A stretch of DNA of 32,272 nt from Lachnospiraceae bacterium (GCA_028689715.1 JAQVCQ010000021.1:1-32272); one strand, 5' to 3'. Shown: positions 6,841 through 15,728, numbered from the stretch's first letter. Notes: generated by a model not told the origin, from the letters alone. Numbers and translations: made by a program.

Positions 6841-7651
6841 TGATTTTAAACATTCTGATAAAGGCTGAAAGACTGTTAAATCCTGAACGGAGTGCCGCTT
6901 CTGTCACGCTGACATTTGGGTCAATAAGCAACGTTTCCGCTACGGCAATTCGTTTCTGGTTCAGGTAACGGTAGAATGAAATACTGGTAAACTGCTTGAA
7001 AAGCCTTGTGAAATGATACTTGCTGAATCCAGCCATGGCAGCCATCTCATCAAGTGTCAGATCTTCAGTACAATGGTTATTGATATAATCACAGATAGAT
7101 AAGAATTTTTCTGTATATTCTTTTTGCTTGGTGTCATTGGAATAGGATAACTCATTATTCAGTGTATGATTTCGCCCGATGTGGATCAGCATCTGAATGA
7201 GCATCATATAGACCGCGCTTTCGCTTAATGGGGCTTCCGCTATATATTCATCATAGATGGAAAAGATGGTTTCCTTGATGACTGGATAAACGTAAGGTGC
7301 ATTTTCAGGAGTCAGATGAAGTGCCGGTGCTATAATAGACAATGTTGCTTCCATATCCTTGAGGCTTCTGAGCAGATTACAGTCAGCCTGTAAGATGAAT
7401 CGTCTTCCTTTGTAAGGATGATTCATGCTATGGATCACGCCTGGTGTGATCAGCAGGAAATCTCCTTCCTTCAGTTGAAAGGTTATATTATTGCAGGTAA
7501 CAGAATACTCCTCATCTAATACATATATGATTTCCATGGGGGTGTGCCAGTGGGGCGGATAAGTTTCATATTCTTTATTATCATACAGGCGCAGTCCTGT
7601 ATTTTTTTTGAAATTAACGGTTTCGTGAATTCCCTCAAGTCTTTCAATCAT
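6794..7651 (-). CDS. AraC family transcriptional regulator with cupin sensor domain
   Basis: This 285-residue regulator has an N-terminal cupin (about 20-110) with the HWHTPMEIIYVL motif (34-45) as likely sugar pocket. Its C-terminal pair of helix-turn-helix units (about 185-280) contains LDEMAAMAGFSKYHFTRLFKQFT and VTEAALRSGFNSLSAFIRMFK. It is divergent from the sugar ABC/glycosidase operon and is the obvious candidate activator for it, probably sensing a xylo-oligosaccharide. I chose ATG 7651 because AGGGTGG lies about 8 bases upstream; a GTG at 7663 would add four residues but has its SD too close. The stop codon touches the stop of the convergent YdcF-like gene. Confidence 0.88.
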   Translation of the reverse strand: MIERLEGIHETVNFKKNTGLRLYDNKEYETYPPHWHTPMEIIYVLDEEYSVTCNNITFQLKEGDFLLITPGVIHSMNHPYKGRRFILQADCNLLRSLKDMEATLSIIAPALHLTPENAPYVYPVIKETIFSIYDEYIAEAPLSESAVYMMLIQMLIHIGRNHTLNNELSYSNDTKQKEYTEKFLSICDYINNHCTEDLTLDEMAAMAGFSKYHFTRLFKQFTSISFYRYLNQKRIAVAETLLIDPNVSVTEAALRSGFNSLSAFIRMFKIIKDCTPTEFCNMYSR

Positions 7652-7746
7652 AGTTTCAGCCACCCTGCCCTTTTTCTTTATTTATTCACTTTGAGTAAAA
7701 ATATCAATTTTATAACATTAAATAATTGCGATTTAATAATGATGAT

Positions 7747-7774
7747 ATCATAACATATTATTTAAAATATGCAA
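7747..7774 (-). promoter_or_regulatory. Candidate promoter of the araC-type gene
   Basis: On the minus strand TTGCAT (7774-7769) is followed after 16 bases by TATGAT (7752-7747). The -10 overlaps the ATGATATCAT palindrome, which would suit autoregulation. AT-richness makes chance matches possible. Confidence 0.4.
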
Positions 7775-7885
7775 ATGATAAAGTGAAAAATGCCGTAAAA
7801 TGAGGTGTATAAGATTTGATATTATGCAATATAGATAAAATGAACATCTAATAATTGTATAAAGTGTAAAAAGAGTCATAAGAAC

Positions 7886-7928
7886 CAATAATTTAATAGC
7901 AATAATTGATATTCAAAAGGCAATTATT
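7886..7928 (+). promoter_or_regulatory. Candidate AraC-type operator repeats upstream of the ABC operon
   Basis: CAATAATT occurs at 7886-7893 and 7900-7907 (14-bp step), and AATAATTG (7901-7908) is inverted as CAATTATT at 7921-7928. The group lies about 30-70 bases before the -10 TATAAT, a normal place for an activator. Assignment to this regulator is inference. Confidence 0.4.
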
Positions 7929-7954
7929 TGAAAGATATCATGACAAGGCTTTGC

Positions 7955-7960
7955 TATAAT
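7955..7960 (+). promoter_or_regulatory. -10 element of the sugar ABC/glycosidase operon
   Basis: A perfect TATAAT lies 46 bases before the binding-protein ATG. At the expected -35 distance there is only a poor match (AAGATA), which fits a promoter needing an activator. Confidence 0.6.
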
Positions 7961-8006
7961 CTGAATGTAGTGTTAAGCAACTAAATTTCAAGGAGGGTTA
8001 TTAGTT

Positions 8007-9368
8007 ATGAGAATGAGAAAGGTATTGGCAGTATTACTTTCGACAGCAATGATGACTGGTCTGTTATCAGGATGTGGAAGCAAAACAGAAGAAGCAGCAG
8101 CACCTGCAGCAGCAACAACAGAAGCAGAAGCACCTGCAGAAGAAGCAGCACCAGCAAGTGAAGGTGATGTGGAGATCACATGGATGTTCTGGGATGATCT
8201 GGAAGCAACAGAAGATCTTATGTCACAGCAGTATGCAGAGACAATCAAAAGATTTAATGAAGCTGACAATGGATATCATGTAAATGTTATTACAACTAAC
8301 CTGGAAGAATATGATACAAAATTAAATGCACTGATCGCAGCAGGACAGGCTCCTGACGTGTGGATCTGTAATCCAGGTCCTAATATGACACAGTATGTTG
8401 AAGCAGATGTTGTTATGGATCTTACAGATGTCCTTGCTAAAGATACAGCGTGGAATGACAGTTTCACAGGCGGTATTTTTGAAAGACTTACTTATGATGG
8501 AAAGATCATGGGCGTTCCAACAAACTTTGCAGCAGCATGTGTTTTCTATAATACAGAGATTTTTGAAGAAGTTGGTGTAAGTACTCCAACTACTTGGACA
8601 GAGTTCATGGATGTATGCCAGAAGATCCAGGATGCAGGCTATTCTCCACTTAGTATCAGTGCCGGAACACCTTGGTGTCTCTCGATGGTGGCAGGTTACC
8701 TTTGCGATAGAGAAGGCGGTCCTGACAACTTAAAAGGTGTTGCAGATGGTTCAGTAAAATGGACAGATCCAAGCTATGTGAATGCAGCAAACAAACTGGT
8801 TGAATTATCAAAATATTTCCAGCCAACATATCTTGGTGACAGCAATGACCAGGCTACAGCAAACTTCTATAATGGAGAAGCAGCAATGCTGATCCAGGGA
8901 TCATGGGCAATCTCTCAGATCAATGGTAATGCTCCTGAAATGCAGGATAAATGTGGTGTATTCCAGTTCCCAGGTGTTGAAGGTGGATCTGATCCAAATA
9001 GATGGATCGTTAAAACAGATAACCTTCTTGTATCAAAAAATACAAAAAATGTTGATGCTTGTATCGCTCTTTTAAAAGAATTCACAGGGGAAACAGCGCA
9101 GAAAGCAACTGCTGAGATCGCTGGTAAAATGCCAATTATTGATGTAGAAGTTGATTACTCAAAAGCACCAAAACAGTTAAGCTATGTACAGGATATTATG
9201 AAAACTTTAACAGGTACATTTGGATTCTACAATGAATCTCTTGCATCGGTTGAAGCTGGAGACAAATTTGACAATACGATGGTATCGATTGTAATGGGTG
9301 ACATCACACCTGAAGATGGATTGGCAGATATTCAGAAATTTTATGAGGAAAATGTTTATAACAAATAA
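8007..9368 (+). CDS. Carbohydrate ABC transporter substrate-binding lipoprotein (family 1)
   Basis: The 453-residue secreted lipoprotein begins with a basic, hydrophobic signal peptide and the lipobox L-S-G-C23, so Cys23 would carry the lipid anchor. A low-complexity Ala/Glu/Pro linker (about 28-52) tethers the domain. The rest is a family 1 solute-binding protein, with EITWMFWDD at its start, NLEEYDTKLNALIAAGQAPDVW (about 90-113), YNGEAAMLIQGSWAISQI and a C-terminal helix region. Length is typical. ATG 8007 has AAGGAGGG upstream. It heads an operon with two permeases and xylan-active enzymes, so xylo-oligosaccharides are the likely ligand. A strong hairpin after its stop codon probably keeps its mRNA more abundant than the permease mRNA. 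Confidence 0.92.
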   Translation: MRMRKVLAVLLSTAMMTGLLSGCGSKTEEAAAPAAATTEAEAPAEEAAPASEGDVEITWMFWDDLEATEDLMSQQYAETIKRFNEADNGYHVNVITTNLEEYDTKLNALIAAGQAPDVWICNPGPNMTQYVEADVVMDLTDVLAKDTAWNDSFTGGIFERLTYDGKIMGVPTNFAAACVFYNTEIFEEVGVSTPTTWTEFMDVCQKIQDAGYSPLSISAGTPWCLSMVAGYLCDREGGPDNLKGVADGSVKWTDPSYVNAANKLVELSKYFQPTYLGDSNDQATANFYNGEAAMLIQGSWAISQINGNAPEMQDKCGVFQFPGVEGGSDPNRWIVKTDNLLVSKNTKNVDACIALLKEFTGETAQKATAEIAGKMPIIDVEVDYSKAPKQLSYVQDIMKTLTGTFGFYNESLASVEAGDKFDNTMVSIVMGDITPEDGLADIQKFYEENVYNK

Positions 9369-9380
9369 ATGAAGTAACAG

Positions 9381-9412
9381 GTATACGGGATTGGGATACT
9401 AATCCCGTATAC
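9381..9412 (+). other. Intercistronic hairpin after the binding-protein gene
   Basis: GTATACGGGATT (9381-9392) and AATCCCGTATAC (9401-9412) form a perfect 12-bp stem with an 8-base loop. No T-run follows, so it is better read as an mRNA-stabilising or processing structure than as a full terminator. Confidence 0.75.
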
Positions 9413-9435
9413 TTCTATAAAGGAGACTGGATTTT

Positions 9436-10323
9436 ATGGAAAAATTATTTCGGGACAAAAAAGCGATCTGCCTGTTCATTGCTCCTGGAGGTATTTTATT
9501 TACTATCATACTGCTTGTGCCGATTGCCTATGCAGTCTATATTTCTCTTTGCGAATGGAATGCACTGACACCCCCTCAGTTTGTGGGTTTTGCAAATTAT
9601 ATCAAACTATTTACGAATGACGATATTATGAAAACGGCAATTAAGAATTCATTATTTTTTACAACATTTTCATTGGTAACGCAGCAGGTGATTGGTTTAT
9701 TCCTTGCTGTAATCCTTTCAAATCTTGTGAAAGGTAAGAATCTCTTTAAAAATATATATTACCTTCCATGTGTACTGTCATCTGCAGCACTTGGATTATT
9801 ATTCAGTTTTTTATTAAATCCTAAAATGGGTCTGAATCAGATCCTTGCAATTTTTGGAATACAGGGTCCACTATGGCTCATGGATGCTAAAGGGTTTATC
9901 CCCTTACCAATGTGGGTGATCGGTACCGTTGCTACCTGGCAATATGTCGGAACGACCATGATGCTCTATATGGCAGCGATCGCAGGGATTCCGTCAAGCT
10001 TATATGAAGCATCCTATATTGATGGCGCAAACAAATGGCAGGCATTTAAAAATATTACAATGCCTTTGATCAAGCCTATGGCAAAAACAACTATTTCACT
10101 TACCTGTATAGGTTCTTTGAAGTTTTTTGATCTGATCTATAACATGACACAGGGCGGACCAAATCATAAAACAGACGTTCTTGCGACACATCTGTATAAT
10201 GAAGGATTTCAGTATTTTAAATATGGATATGCAAGTGCCATTTCAGTTGTGCTTCTGGCAATGTGTTTATTTGTCACTTTTATCATTAATAGAAGTATTA
10301 AAGTAGAAGATTATGAAATGTAG
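9436..10323 (+). CDS. Sugar ABC transporter permease, MalF/UgpA type
   Basis: This 295-residue permease has six predicted membrane helices, starting with IAPGGILFTIILLVPIAYAVYISL. The EAA loop that docks the ATPase is seen as EASYIDGANKWQAFKNITMPL (about 191-211). It pairs with the next gene to form the membrane channel for the upstream binding protein. ATG 9436 follows AAAGGAGA. No ATPase gene lies in the operon, so the EAA loops must be served by a shared MsmK/UgpC-like ATPase encoded elsewhere. The assignment to CUT1-type importers rests on family resemblance and context. Confidence 0.92.
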   Translation: MEKLFRDKKAICLFIAPGGILFTIILLVPIAYAVYISLCEWNALTPPQFVGFANYIKLFTNDDIMKTAIKNSLFFTTFSLVTQQVIGLFLAVILSNLVKGKNLFKNIYYLPCVLSSAALGLLFSFLLNPKMGLNQILAIFGIQGPLWLMDAKGFIPLPMWVIGTVATWQYVGTTMMLYMAAIAGIPSSLYEASYIDGANKWQAFKNITMPLIKPMAKTTISLTCIGSLKFFDLIYNMTQGGPNHKTDVLATHLYNEGFQYFKYGYASAISVVLLAMCLFVTFIINRSIKVEDYEM

Positions 10324-10337
10324 GAGGGAATGATGAA

Positions 10338-11174
10338 ATGAAATTAAGTAAAAAAATCTCGATCAGTAAAATTTTAATCTATACCTTCCTGATTCTGCTT
10401 GCGGTAGTATATATTGCTCCGCTTTTATGGATGTTCTCCGTTTCGGTAAAAACAAATGCAGAAGTATTTTCCTCTCCATTTGCAATACCTGAAGCGATTC
10501 AATGGGAGAATTTTCAGATCGCATGGGGTATTGGTAAATTAAATATTGCAATTGTTAACTCGATCATTGTATGTGTAGCTACGCTTGTATGCAGTATGTT
10601 GTTTGGAACAATGGCGGCATTTGCGATCGGAAGAATGAGATGGAAACTCTCAGGAACAGTAATGACATACTTTTTACTGGGAATGATGGTTCCGGTACAC
10701 TGTATTCTGATCCCACTATTTGTTACTTTTGCCAAAGTGCAGCTGAATAATTCACTACTTGGAATTATTCTTCCATATATTACATTTTCACTCCCGATGA
10801 CCATTTTTATCATGGTCGGATTTTTTAGAAATATGCCGGGCGAATTATTTGAATCAGCGTGTATGGATGGATGTTCCATTTACGGATGTTTTTTCAGAAT
10901 TGGTTTACCACTTGCAAAAACCGGACTTTTTGTAACAGGTCTGATGACTTTTGTAAATAACTGGAATGAACTGCTTTTAGCCATGGTATTTATATCAGAC
11001 GTTGACAAGAAAACACTACCTGTAACGCTGACTTATTTTGTTGGTCCTTATTCAACGAATTATGTTCAGATGTTCGCAGCGATCGTAATTGCAGTGATTC
11101 CAACAATTATTGTGTACAGTATTTTTAGTAACCAGATCGTAGAAGGTCTTACGGCGGGAGCAGTAAAGGGATAA
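10338..11174 (+). CDS. Sugar ABC transporter permease, MalG/UgpE type
   Basis: This 278-residue permease has six hydrophobic segments and the EAA loop ESACMDGCSIYGCFFRIGLPL (about 172-192). The C-terminus IFSNQIVEGLTAGAVKG is the classic MalG-type ending (Q-x-x-x-x-G-x-x-x-G-A-V-K-G). It lies 14 bases after the first permease with a GGAGGGAATGATGAA SD and forms the second half of the channel. Loss of either permease would be expected to block uptake of the sugar bound by the lipoprotein. The substrate is inferred from the downstream xylan enzymes. Confidence 0.93.
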   Translation: MKLSKKISISKILIYTFLILLAVVYIAPLLWMFSVSVKTNAEVFSSPFAIPEAIQWENFQIAWGIGKLNIAIVNSIIVCVATLVCSMLFGTMAAFAIGRMRWKLSGTVMTYFLLGMMVPVHCILIPLFVTFAKVQLNNSLLGIILPYITFSLPMTIFIMVGFFRNMPGELFESACMDGCSIYGCFFRIGLPLAKTGLFVTGLMTFVNNWNELLLAMVFISDVDKKTLPVTLTYFVGPYSTNYVQMFAAIVIAVIPTIIVYSIFSNQIVEGLTAGAVKG

Positions 11175-11179
11175 TCGAT

Positions 11180-11974
11180 ATGTTGCATTATTTGTACCCG
11201 GGTGGCAGGAAAAAAGCATGCACCTTCAGTTATGACGACAATCAGGAGTATGACCGCAGACTTATTGAGATATTTAACAGATATGAATTAAAGGCAACAT
11301 TTCATATAAATGCCGGGACACTCGACCGGGAAGGGTTCGTGAGGACGGATGAAACAGGTAAACTTTATGCTGGGCATGAGGTGTCCTGTCACGGATATTC
11401 GCATCCATTCATGACACATTTGTCAGAAACAGAGCTGTCCTTTGAAATTATGGAGGAACGTAAAATACTCGAAAAGATTACAGGATACCCAATCAGGGGA
11501 TTGTCCTATCCTTTTGGAGACTATTCTGAAGGTGTCATAAAGGTATTGAGCGGGCTTGGCATGGAATATGGGAGAACGGTTGATGAGTCAGATTCATTTG
11601 GAGTGCCTGGTGACTGGATGAAATGGAAACCAACCTGTCATCACAACAGATTATCTGAAGAATTGATCGAACGATTTGAAAATCAGCCGGAATACAGCAG
11701 ATTGCCCCTGCTTTATGTATGGGGACACAGTTTTGAATTTGAGAGAGAGAAGAGCTGGGTATTTTTTGAAAAGATGTGTAACAGACTGAGAAAATGCAGC
11801 GAAGTCTGGTTTGCAACAAATATTGAAATAAAAGAGTATTTAACAGCAGTGAGGGGACTGGTTTGTTCTGCAGATTGTAGAACAATATACAACCCTTCTG
11901 CAAAAACTATCTTCGTGAATGTGGAGGATCAAGTAAAAACGATTCAGCCGGGGGAGATAGTATCCATACCATAA
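11180..11974 (+). CDS. Polysaccharide deacetylase family (CE4/NodB-like) protein
   Basis: This 264-residue protein has no signal peptide, so it is probably cytoplasmic. NodB-fold motifs are CTFSYDDNQEYD (14-25, with D19/D20 as base and metal ligand) and CHGYSHP (70-76, with H71 and H75 as zinc ligands). GLSYPFGDYSEG (about 105-116) is motif 3, and a late LYVWGHSFEF block follows. CE4 enzymes remove N- or O-acetyl groups from sugars. In this operon, with GH3 and GH43 glycosidases, an acetyl-xylo-oligosaccharide esterase role is the natural reading, but that is inference. It starts 5 bases after the permease stop with no strong SD of its own (GGGATAATCGAT), suggesting coupled translation. The last 45 residues look like a small beta add-on. 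Confidence 0.82.
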   Translation: MLHYLYPGGRKKACTFSYDDNQEYDRRLIEIFNRYELKATFHINAGTLDREGFVRTDETGKLYAGHEVSCHGYSHPFMTHLSETELSFEIMEERKILEKITGYPIRGLSYPFGDYSEGVIKVLSGLGMEYGRTVDESDSFGVPGDWMKWKPTCHHNRLSEELIERFENQPEYSRLPLLYVWGHSFEFEREKSWVFFEKMCNRLRKCSEVWFATNIEIKEYLTAVRGLVCSADCRTIYNPSAKTIFVNVEDQVKTIQPGEIVSIP

Positions 11975-11993
11975 TGAAGTTGGAGAAGGTATA

Positions 11994-14120
11994 ATGAACA
12001 GAGAGAGTGCAAGAAAAAAAGCGATAGAACTCGTATCAAAAATGACGATAGAAGAAAAAGCATCACAATTGCGATATAATTCTCCGGCGATTGAAAGACT
12101 TCAGGTACCTGCATATAACTGGTGGAATGAAACATTGCATGGAATAGCCAGAGCAGGTACTGCGACCAGTTTTCCACAGGCAATAGCCATGGCTGCAAGC
12201 TTTCATGAAGAATTGTTGTTTCAGATAGCCGAAACATCAGCTATAGAAGGACGCGCAAAATACAATCAGTTTTCGAAGGAAGAAGACAGAGATATTTATA
12301 AAGGACTTACCTTTTGGACACCAAATGTTAATATTTTCAGAGACCCAAGATGGGGAAGAGGCCATGAGACTTATGGCGAAGATCCATTTCTGACGGGCCG
12401 ACTGGGAGTGACCTTTATCAAAGGGCTACAGGGTGATGGCGAGACCATGAAATCAGCGGCTTGTGCCAAACACTTTGCAGTACATTCGGGGCCGGAAGCT
12501 CTAAGACATGAGTTCAATGCAGTCGTAAATGAAAAAGATTTAAGAGAAACTTATCTTCCTGCCTTTGAAATGTGTGTAAAAGAGGGAAAAGTAGAAGCGG
12601 TCATGGGAGCTTACAACAGAACGAACGGAGAACCCTGCTGCGCTAGTAAATTGCTTATGGTGGACATCCTGAGAAATGAATGGGGATTCCAGGGACATTA
12701 TGTTTCAGATTGCTGGGCGATCAGGGATTTTCATGAACATCATATGGTCACAAGCACACCAGAAGAATCAGCAGCACTTGCATTAAATACAGGCTGCGAT
12801 CTAAACTGCGGCAACACATATCTTCATGTCCTGAAAGCGTATCAGACAGGTCTGGTCACAGAAGAAACAATTACTGAATCAGCAGTCAGACTGTTTACAA
12901 CAAGATATTTGCTTGGATTGTTTGAAGGAAGTGAATATGACCAGATCACATACTACAATGTAGAATGTGAAAGACACCAGACTTTAGCGGTAGAGGCAGC
13001 AAAAGAGAGTATTGTTTTACTGAAAAATGATGGGACATTGCCCCTTGATAAAAGCAGCCTGAATTATATTGGTGTAATTGGTCCAAATGCGGATAGCCGA
13101 GCTGCATTAATAGGAAATTATCATGGAACATCTTCAGTGAACAAAACGATTCTTGAGGGAATCAGAGAAGAAGCCGGAGATGAAATTGGCGTATTGTATT
13201 CTCAGGGATGTCACCTGTTTCAGGACAGGGTGGAACATCTTGGGGAAAGACAGGATAGAATTTCTGAAGCTAAAATCGTTGCAAAACATAGTGATGTAGT
13301 TGTACTCTGCCTTGGACTTGATGAAACACTGGAAGGAGAAGAGGGTGACACTGGAAATAGTTATGCTTCAGGAGATAAAGAAGACCTTCAGCTTCCAATG
13401 GTACAAAGAGAACTTCTGGAGGCAGTCCTCTCAGTTGGAAAACCTGTTATTGTCTGCAATATGACCGGAAGTGCAATTGATCTCAGTGTGGCGCAGGAAA
13501 GAGCAGCAGCGGTCATTCAGGCATGGTATCCCGGTGCAGGGGGCGGTAAAGCATTTGCTTCGATCTTATTCGGAGATTGTTCGCCTTCAGGAAAACTGCC
13601 TGTTACATTTTACAGAGATCTGGAAGGAATGCCAGAGTTTGAAGATTATTCCATGAAAGGCAGAACTTACCGTTATCTTGAAAAGGAACCGCTCTATCCA
13701 TTCGGATATGGATTAACATATAGCAGTGTTAAAGTAAAAAATGCATTGCTGCGATCTACACCGGATGAAATAAAGCAGGAAATTAATGAGAATGGCTCGA
13801 TAGAGATTGAAGTAACACTTCAAAATGAAGGAAACAGAGATACAAAAGATGTCCTTCAAATATATATTAAAGATCTGGAGTCACAACATGCAGTGAAGAA
13901 TCACAGCCTTTGTGGGTTTAAGAAGGTATTCTTAAAGTCTGGTGAAGAGAAACAATATAGTATTTCAATACCGGTCAGCTCTCTGACCGTTGTAAATGAT
14001 CTTGGTAAGCGATATATTGACAGCCGAACATTCAGGCTATATGCAGGAACAAGTCAGCCTGATAAAAGAAGCACAGAACTGACAGGAAATCAATGTTTTG
14101 CGATTGACCTGATTCTATAG
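11994..14120 (+). CDS. Glycoside hydrolase family 3, probable beta-xylosidase
   Basis: This 708-residue cytoplasmic GH3 enzyme should release terminal beta-linked xylose (or glucose) from short oligosaccharides. The TIM barrel (1 to about 300) has the KHF substrate motif (K159, H160) and the nucleophile in HYVSDCWAI, Asp239. The second alpha/beta domain (about 320-520) includes SIVLLKNDGTLPL and AWYPGAGGGKAFASILFGDCSPSGKLPVTF. A C-terminal FnIII-like domain (about 590-700) follows PLYPFGYGLTYS. NWWNETLHGIARAG near the start and Cys residues after the nucleophile are features I associate with the xylosidase branch of GH3. ATG 11994 has GGAGAAGG upstream. Its neighbours (CE4, GH43, sugar ABC) agree with xylan oligosaccharide use. 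Confidence 0.9.
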   Translation: MNRESARKKAIELVSKMTIEEKASQLRYNSPAIERLQVPAYNWWNETLHGIARAGTATSFPQAIAMAASFHEELLFQIAETSAIEGRAKYNQFSKEEDRDIYKGLTFWTPNVNIFRDPRWGRGHETYGEDPFLTGRLGVTFIKGLQGDGETMKSAACAKHFAVHSGPEALRHEFNAVVNEKDLRETYLPAFEMCVKEGKVEAVMGAYNRTNGEPCCASKLLMVDILRNEWGFQGHYVSDCWAIRDFHEHHMVTSTPEESAALALNTGCDLNCGNTYLHVLKAYQTGLVTEETITESAVRLFTTRYLLGLFEGSEYDQITYYNVECERHQTLAVEAAKESIVLLKNDGTLPLDKSSLNYIGVIGPNADSRAALIGNYHGTSSVNKTILEGIREEAGDEIGVLYSQGCHLFQDRVEHLGERQDRISEAKIVAKHSDVVVLCLGLDETLEGEEGDTGNSYASGDKEDLQLPMVQRELLEAVLSVGKPVIVCNMTGSAIDLSVAQERAAAVIQAWYPGAGGGKAFASILFGDCSPSGKLPVTFYRDLEGMPEFEDYSMKGRTYRYLEKEPLYPFGYGLTYSSVKVKNALLRSTPDEIKQEINENGSIEIEVTLQNEGNRDTKDVLQIYIKDLESQHAVKNHSLCGFKKVFLKSGEEKQYSISIPVSSLTVVNDLGKRYIDSRTFRLYAGTSQPDKRSTELTGNQCFAIDLIL

Positions 14121-14128
14121 GGGGAAGT

Positions 14129-15679
14129 ATGCGCAAAGTCTGCAATCCTATTATCAGTGGATTTTATCCAGACCCTTCCATCTGCAGGGTGGGAGATGAT
14201 TATTATCTGGTGAATTCAAGTTTTGCTTATTTTCCAGGGATTCCGGTATTTCATAGCAGGGATCTGGAGCACTGGAATCAGATCGGAAATGCGATCGATC
14301 GCACTGATCAGATCAAACTTGATAAATGCCTTGTTTCACAGGGCATTTATGCACCTACGATCAGGTACCATAAAGGTCTTTTTTATATTATTACAACAAA
14401 TGTACCTGATGGAGGTAATTTTATCATTACAGCAGAAGATCCGGCAGGTCCGTGGTCAGATGCATATATGCTTGGTGATGCTGCTCCTGGGATCGATCCG
14501 AGTCTGTTCTTTGATGAAGATGATAAATGCTATTATATTGGAACCAGACCGAACTCGGAAGGGGAAAAATACTTTGGTAACTGGGAGATCTATATCCAGG
14601 AAGTTGATTTAACACAAATGAAACTGACTGGACAGAGCAGTTCGGTGTGGCAGGGTGCCATGCGTAACGCTTACTGGCCGGAAGGACCACATTTATATAA
14701 AAAAGAAGGATATTATTATATACTTACAGCGGAGGGTGGAACGGAACGTAACCATAGCATTATGGTGGTGAGAAGCAAAAGTATATTAGGTCCTTACGAA
14801 GGAGATCCAAAGAATCCTATTTTGACGCACAGACATCTTGGGAAAGATTATCCGGTTCAATGCGTAGGACATGGAGACCTAGTTCAGACACAGGAAGAAA
14901 AGTGGTATATGGTAATGCTTGGAATGCGTCCGTGTAAAGGGTTTACTTCACTTGGACGAGAAACTTTTCTTGCGAAAGTGAACTGGGAAGAAGGATGGCC
15001 TGTCGTAAACCAAGGGATTGGTAAACTGGAGGAATATGTTACATTACCGGATCGGCTTATTGAAATATCCAATAAGGTGGAGAAAGAGGTTTATGGATTT
15101 AGGAACGGAATACTAACGCAGAATCTTGTGAGCCTTAGAGGAGGTCTTCGTGCTGCTGATTTAAATGAGAGAAGTGGCTGGGTAAGGCTTTATGCAGGCA
15201 GCAGATCATTTTCGGATATCTGTCCTGTTTCCATGATTGGAGTCCGACAGAAGGGGTATCACTACTGTGTTCGCACTAAAATGGAATTCGAACCTGAAAC
15301 AGAGGGCGAAAAGGCAGGACTTGTATTGTTTCAAAACGAAGAGTCTAACTTGATGATTTATAAAAAATACCATCCTGAAGGCGACCTGCTGACCGTCGAA
15401 AGCAAAGACGGAAAATGTAATAGTACTATGGCACAGATGTTGGTGCACGGAGGCGTTCTGGAAATCAAGTTTATTGCACAGGAGCAAAAAGGGGAACTTT
15501 TTTTTAGATATGAAGGTGACAGAGAGTTTCATCTTCTTGCGGATAATATAGACTTATGTCGCTATTCAACGGAAGCAGCAGGAGGCTTCACAGGCTGTAT
15601 TCTGGGAGTGTTCGTGCTGGGTGAGGCGAATGTAAAGGCCGATTTTAAGCATCTGATTTATGAAACACTTGTATTGTGA
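14129..15679 (+). CDS. Glycoside hydrolase family 43, probable beta-xylosidase/arabinofuranosidase
   Basis: This 516-residue enzyme has the five-bladed GH43 propeller (about 1-310) plus a C-terminal beta-sandwich (about 320-516). The catalytic triad is visible: Asp15 in GFYPDPS (base), Asp123 in GIDPSLFFDED (pKa modulator) and Glu185 in WPEGPHLY (acid). The C-terminal domain resembles the one found in GH43 xylosidases that help shape the active site. No signal peptide is present, so it should work on imported oligosaccharides beside the GH3 enzyme, one removing arabinose or xylose caps the other cannot. It begins 8 bases after the GH3 stop with GGGGGAAGT as SD and is the last gene before a strong terminator. 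Confidence 0.92.
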   Translation: MRKVCNPIISGFYPDPSICRVGDDYYLVNSSFAYFPGIPVFHSRDLEHWNQIGNAIDRTDQIKLDKCLVSQGIYAPTIRYHKGLFYIITTNVPDGGNFIITAEDPAGPWSDAYMLGDAAPGIDPSLFFDEDDKCYYIGTRPNSEGEKYFGNWEIYIQEVDLTQMKLTGQSSSVWQGAMRNAYWPEGPHLYKKEGYYYILTAEGGTERNHSIMVVRSKSILGPYEGDPKNPILTHRHLGKDYPVQCVGHGDLVQTQEEKWYMVMLGMRPCKGFTSLGRETFLAKVNWEEGWPVVNQGIGKLEEYVTLPDRLIEISNKVEKEVYGFRNGILTQNLVSLRGGLRAADLNERSGWVRLYAGSRSFSDICPVSMIGVRQKGYHYCVRTKMEFEPETEGEKAGLVLFQNEESNLMIYKKYHPEGDLLTVESKDGKCNSTMAQMLVHGGVLEIKFIAQEQKGELFFRYEGDREFHLLADNIDLCRYSTEAAGGFTGCILGVFVLGEANVKADFKHLIYETLVL

Positions 15680-15691
15680 TAAATAAGGGAA

Positions 15692-15728
15692 ATGCAATTC
15701 TTTTTTGGAATTGCATCTCTCTTTTTTT
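15692..15728 (+). terminator. Intrinsic terminator of the xylan operon
   Basis: ATGCAATTC (15692-15700) pairs with GAATTGCAT (15708-15716) around a TTTTTTG loop, followed by CTCTC and seven T residues. It closes the binding protein-to-GH43 operon. Confidence 0.88.

Larger units (their letters stand above)
7652..8006. promoter_or_regulatory. Divergent regulatory region between araC-type gene and ABC operon
   Basis: This roughly 350-bp gap is strongly AT-rich and has no gene. It holds the promoters in both directions, several AATAATTG copies (7721-7728, 7850-7857, 7901-7908, and inverted at 7921-7928), a 10-bp perfect palindrome ATGATATCAT (7742-7751), and the inverted repeat ATTAAAT/ATTTAAT (7717-7723 and 7731-7737). 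These are candidate operator elements for the AraC-type protein. Confidence 0.6.

Noticed and set aside
8074-8283. Gln/Lys-rich frame inside the binding-protein gene
   Set aside because: It is the +1 shadow of the repetitive GCA/GAA linker codons.
9381-9412. Hairpin as an operon-ending terminator
   Set aside because: No T-run follows and two permease genes needed by the binding protein lie downstream on the same strand.
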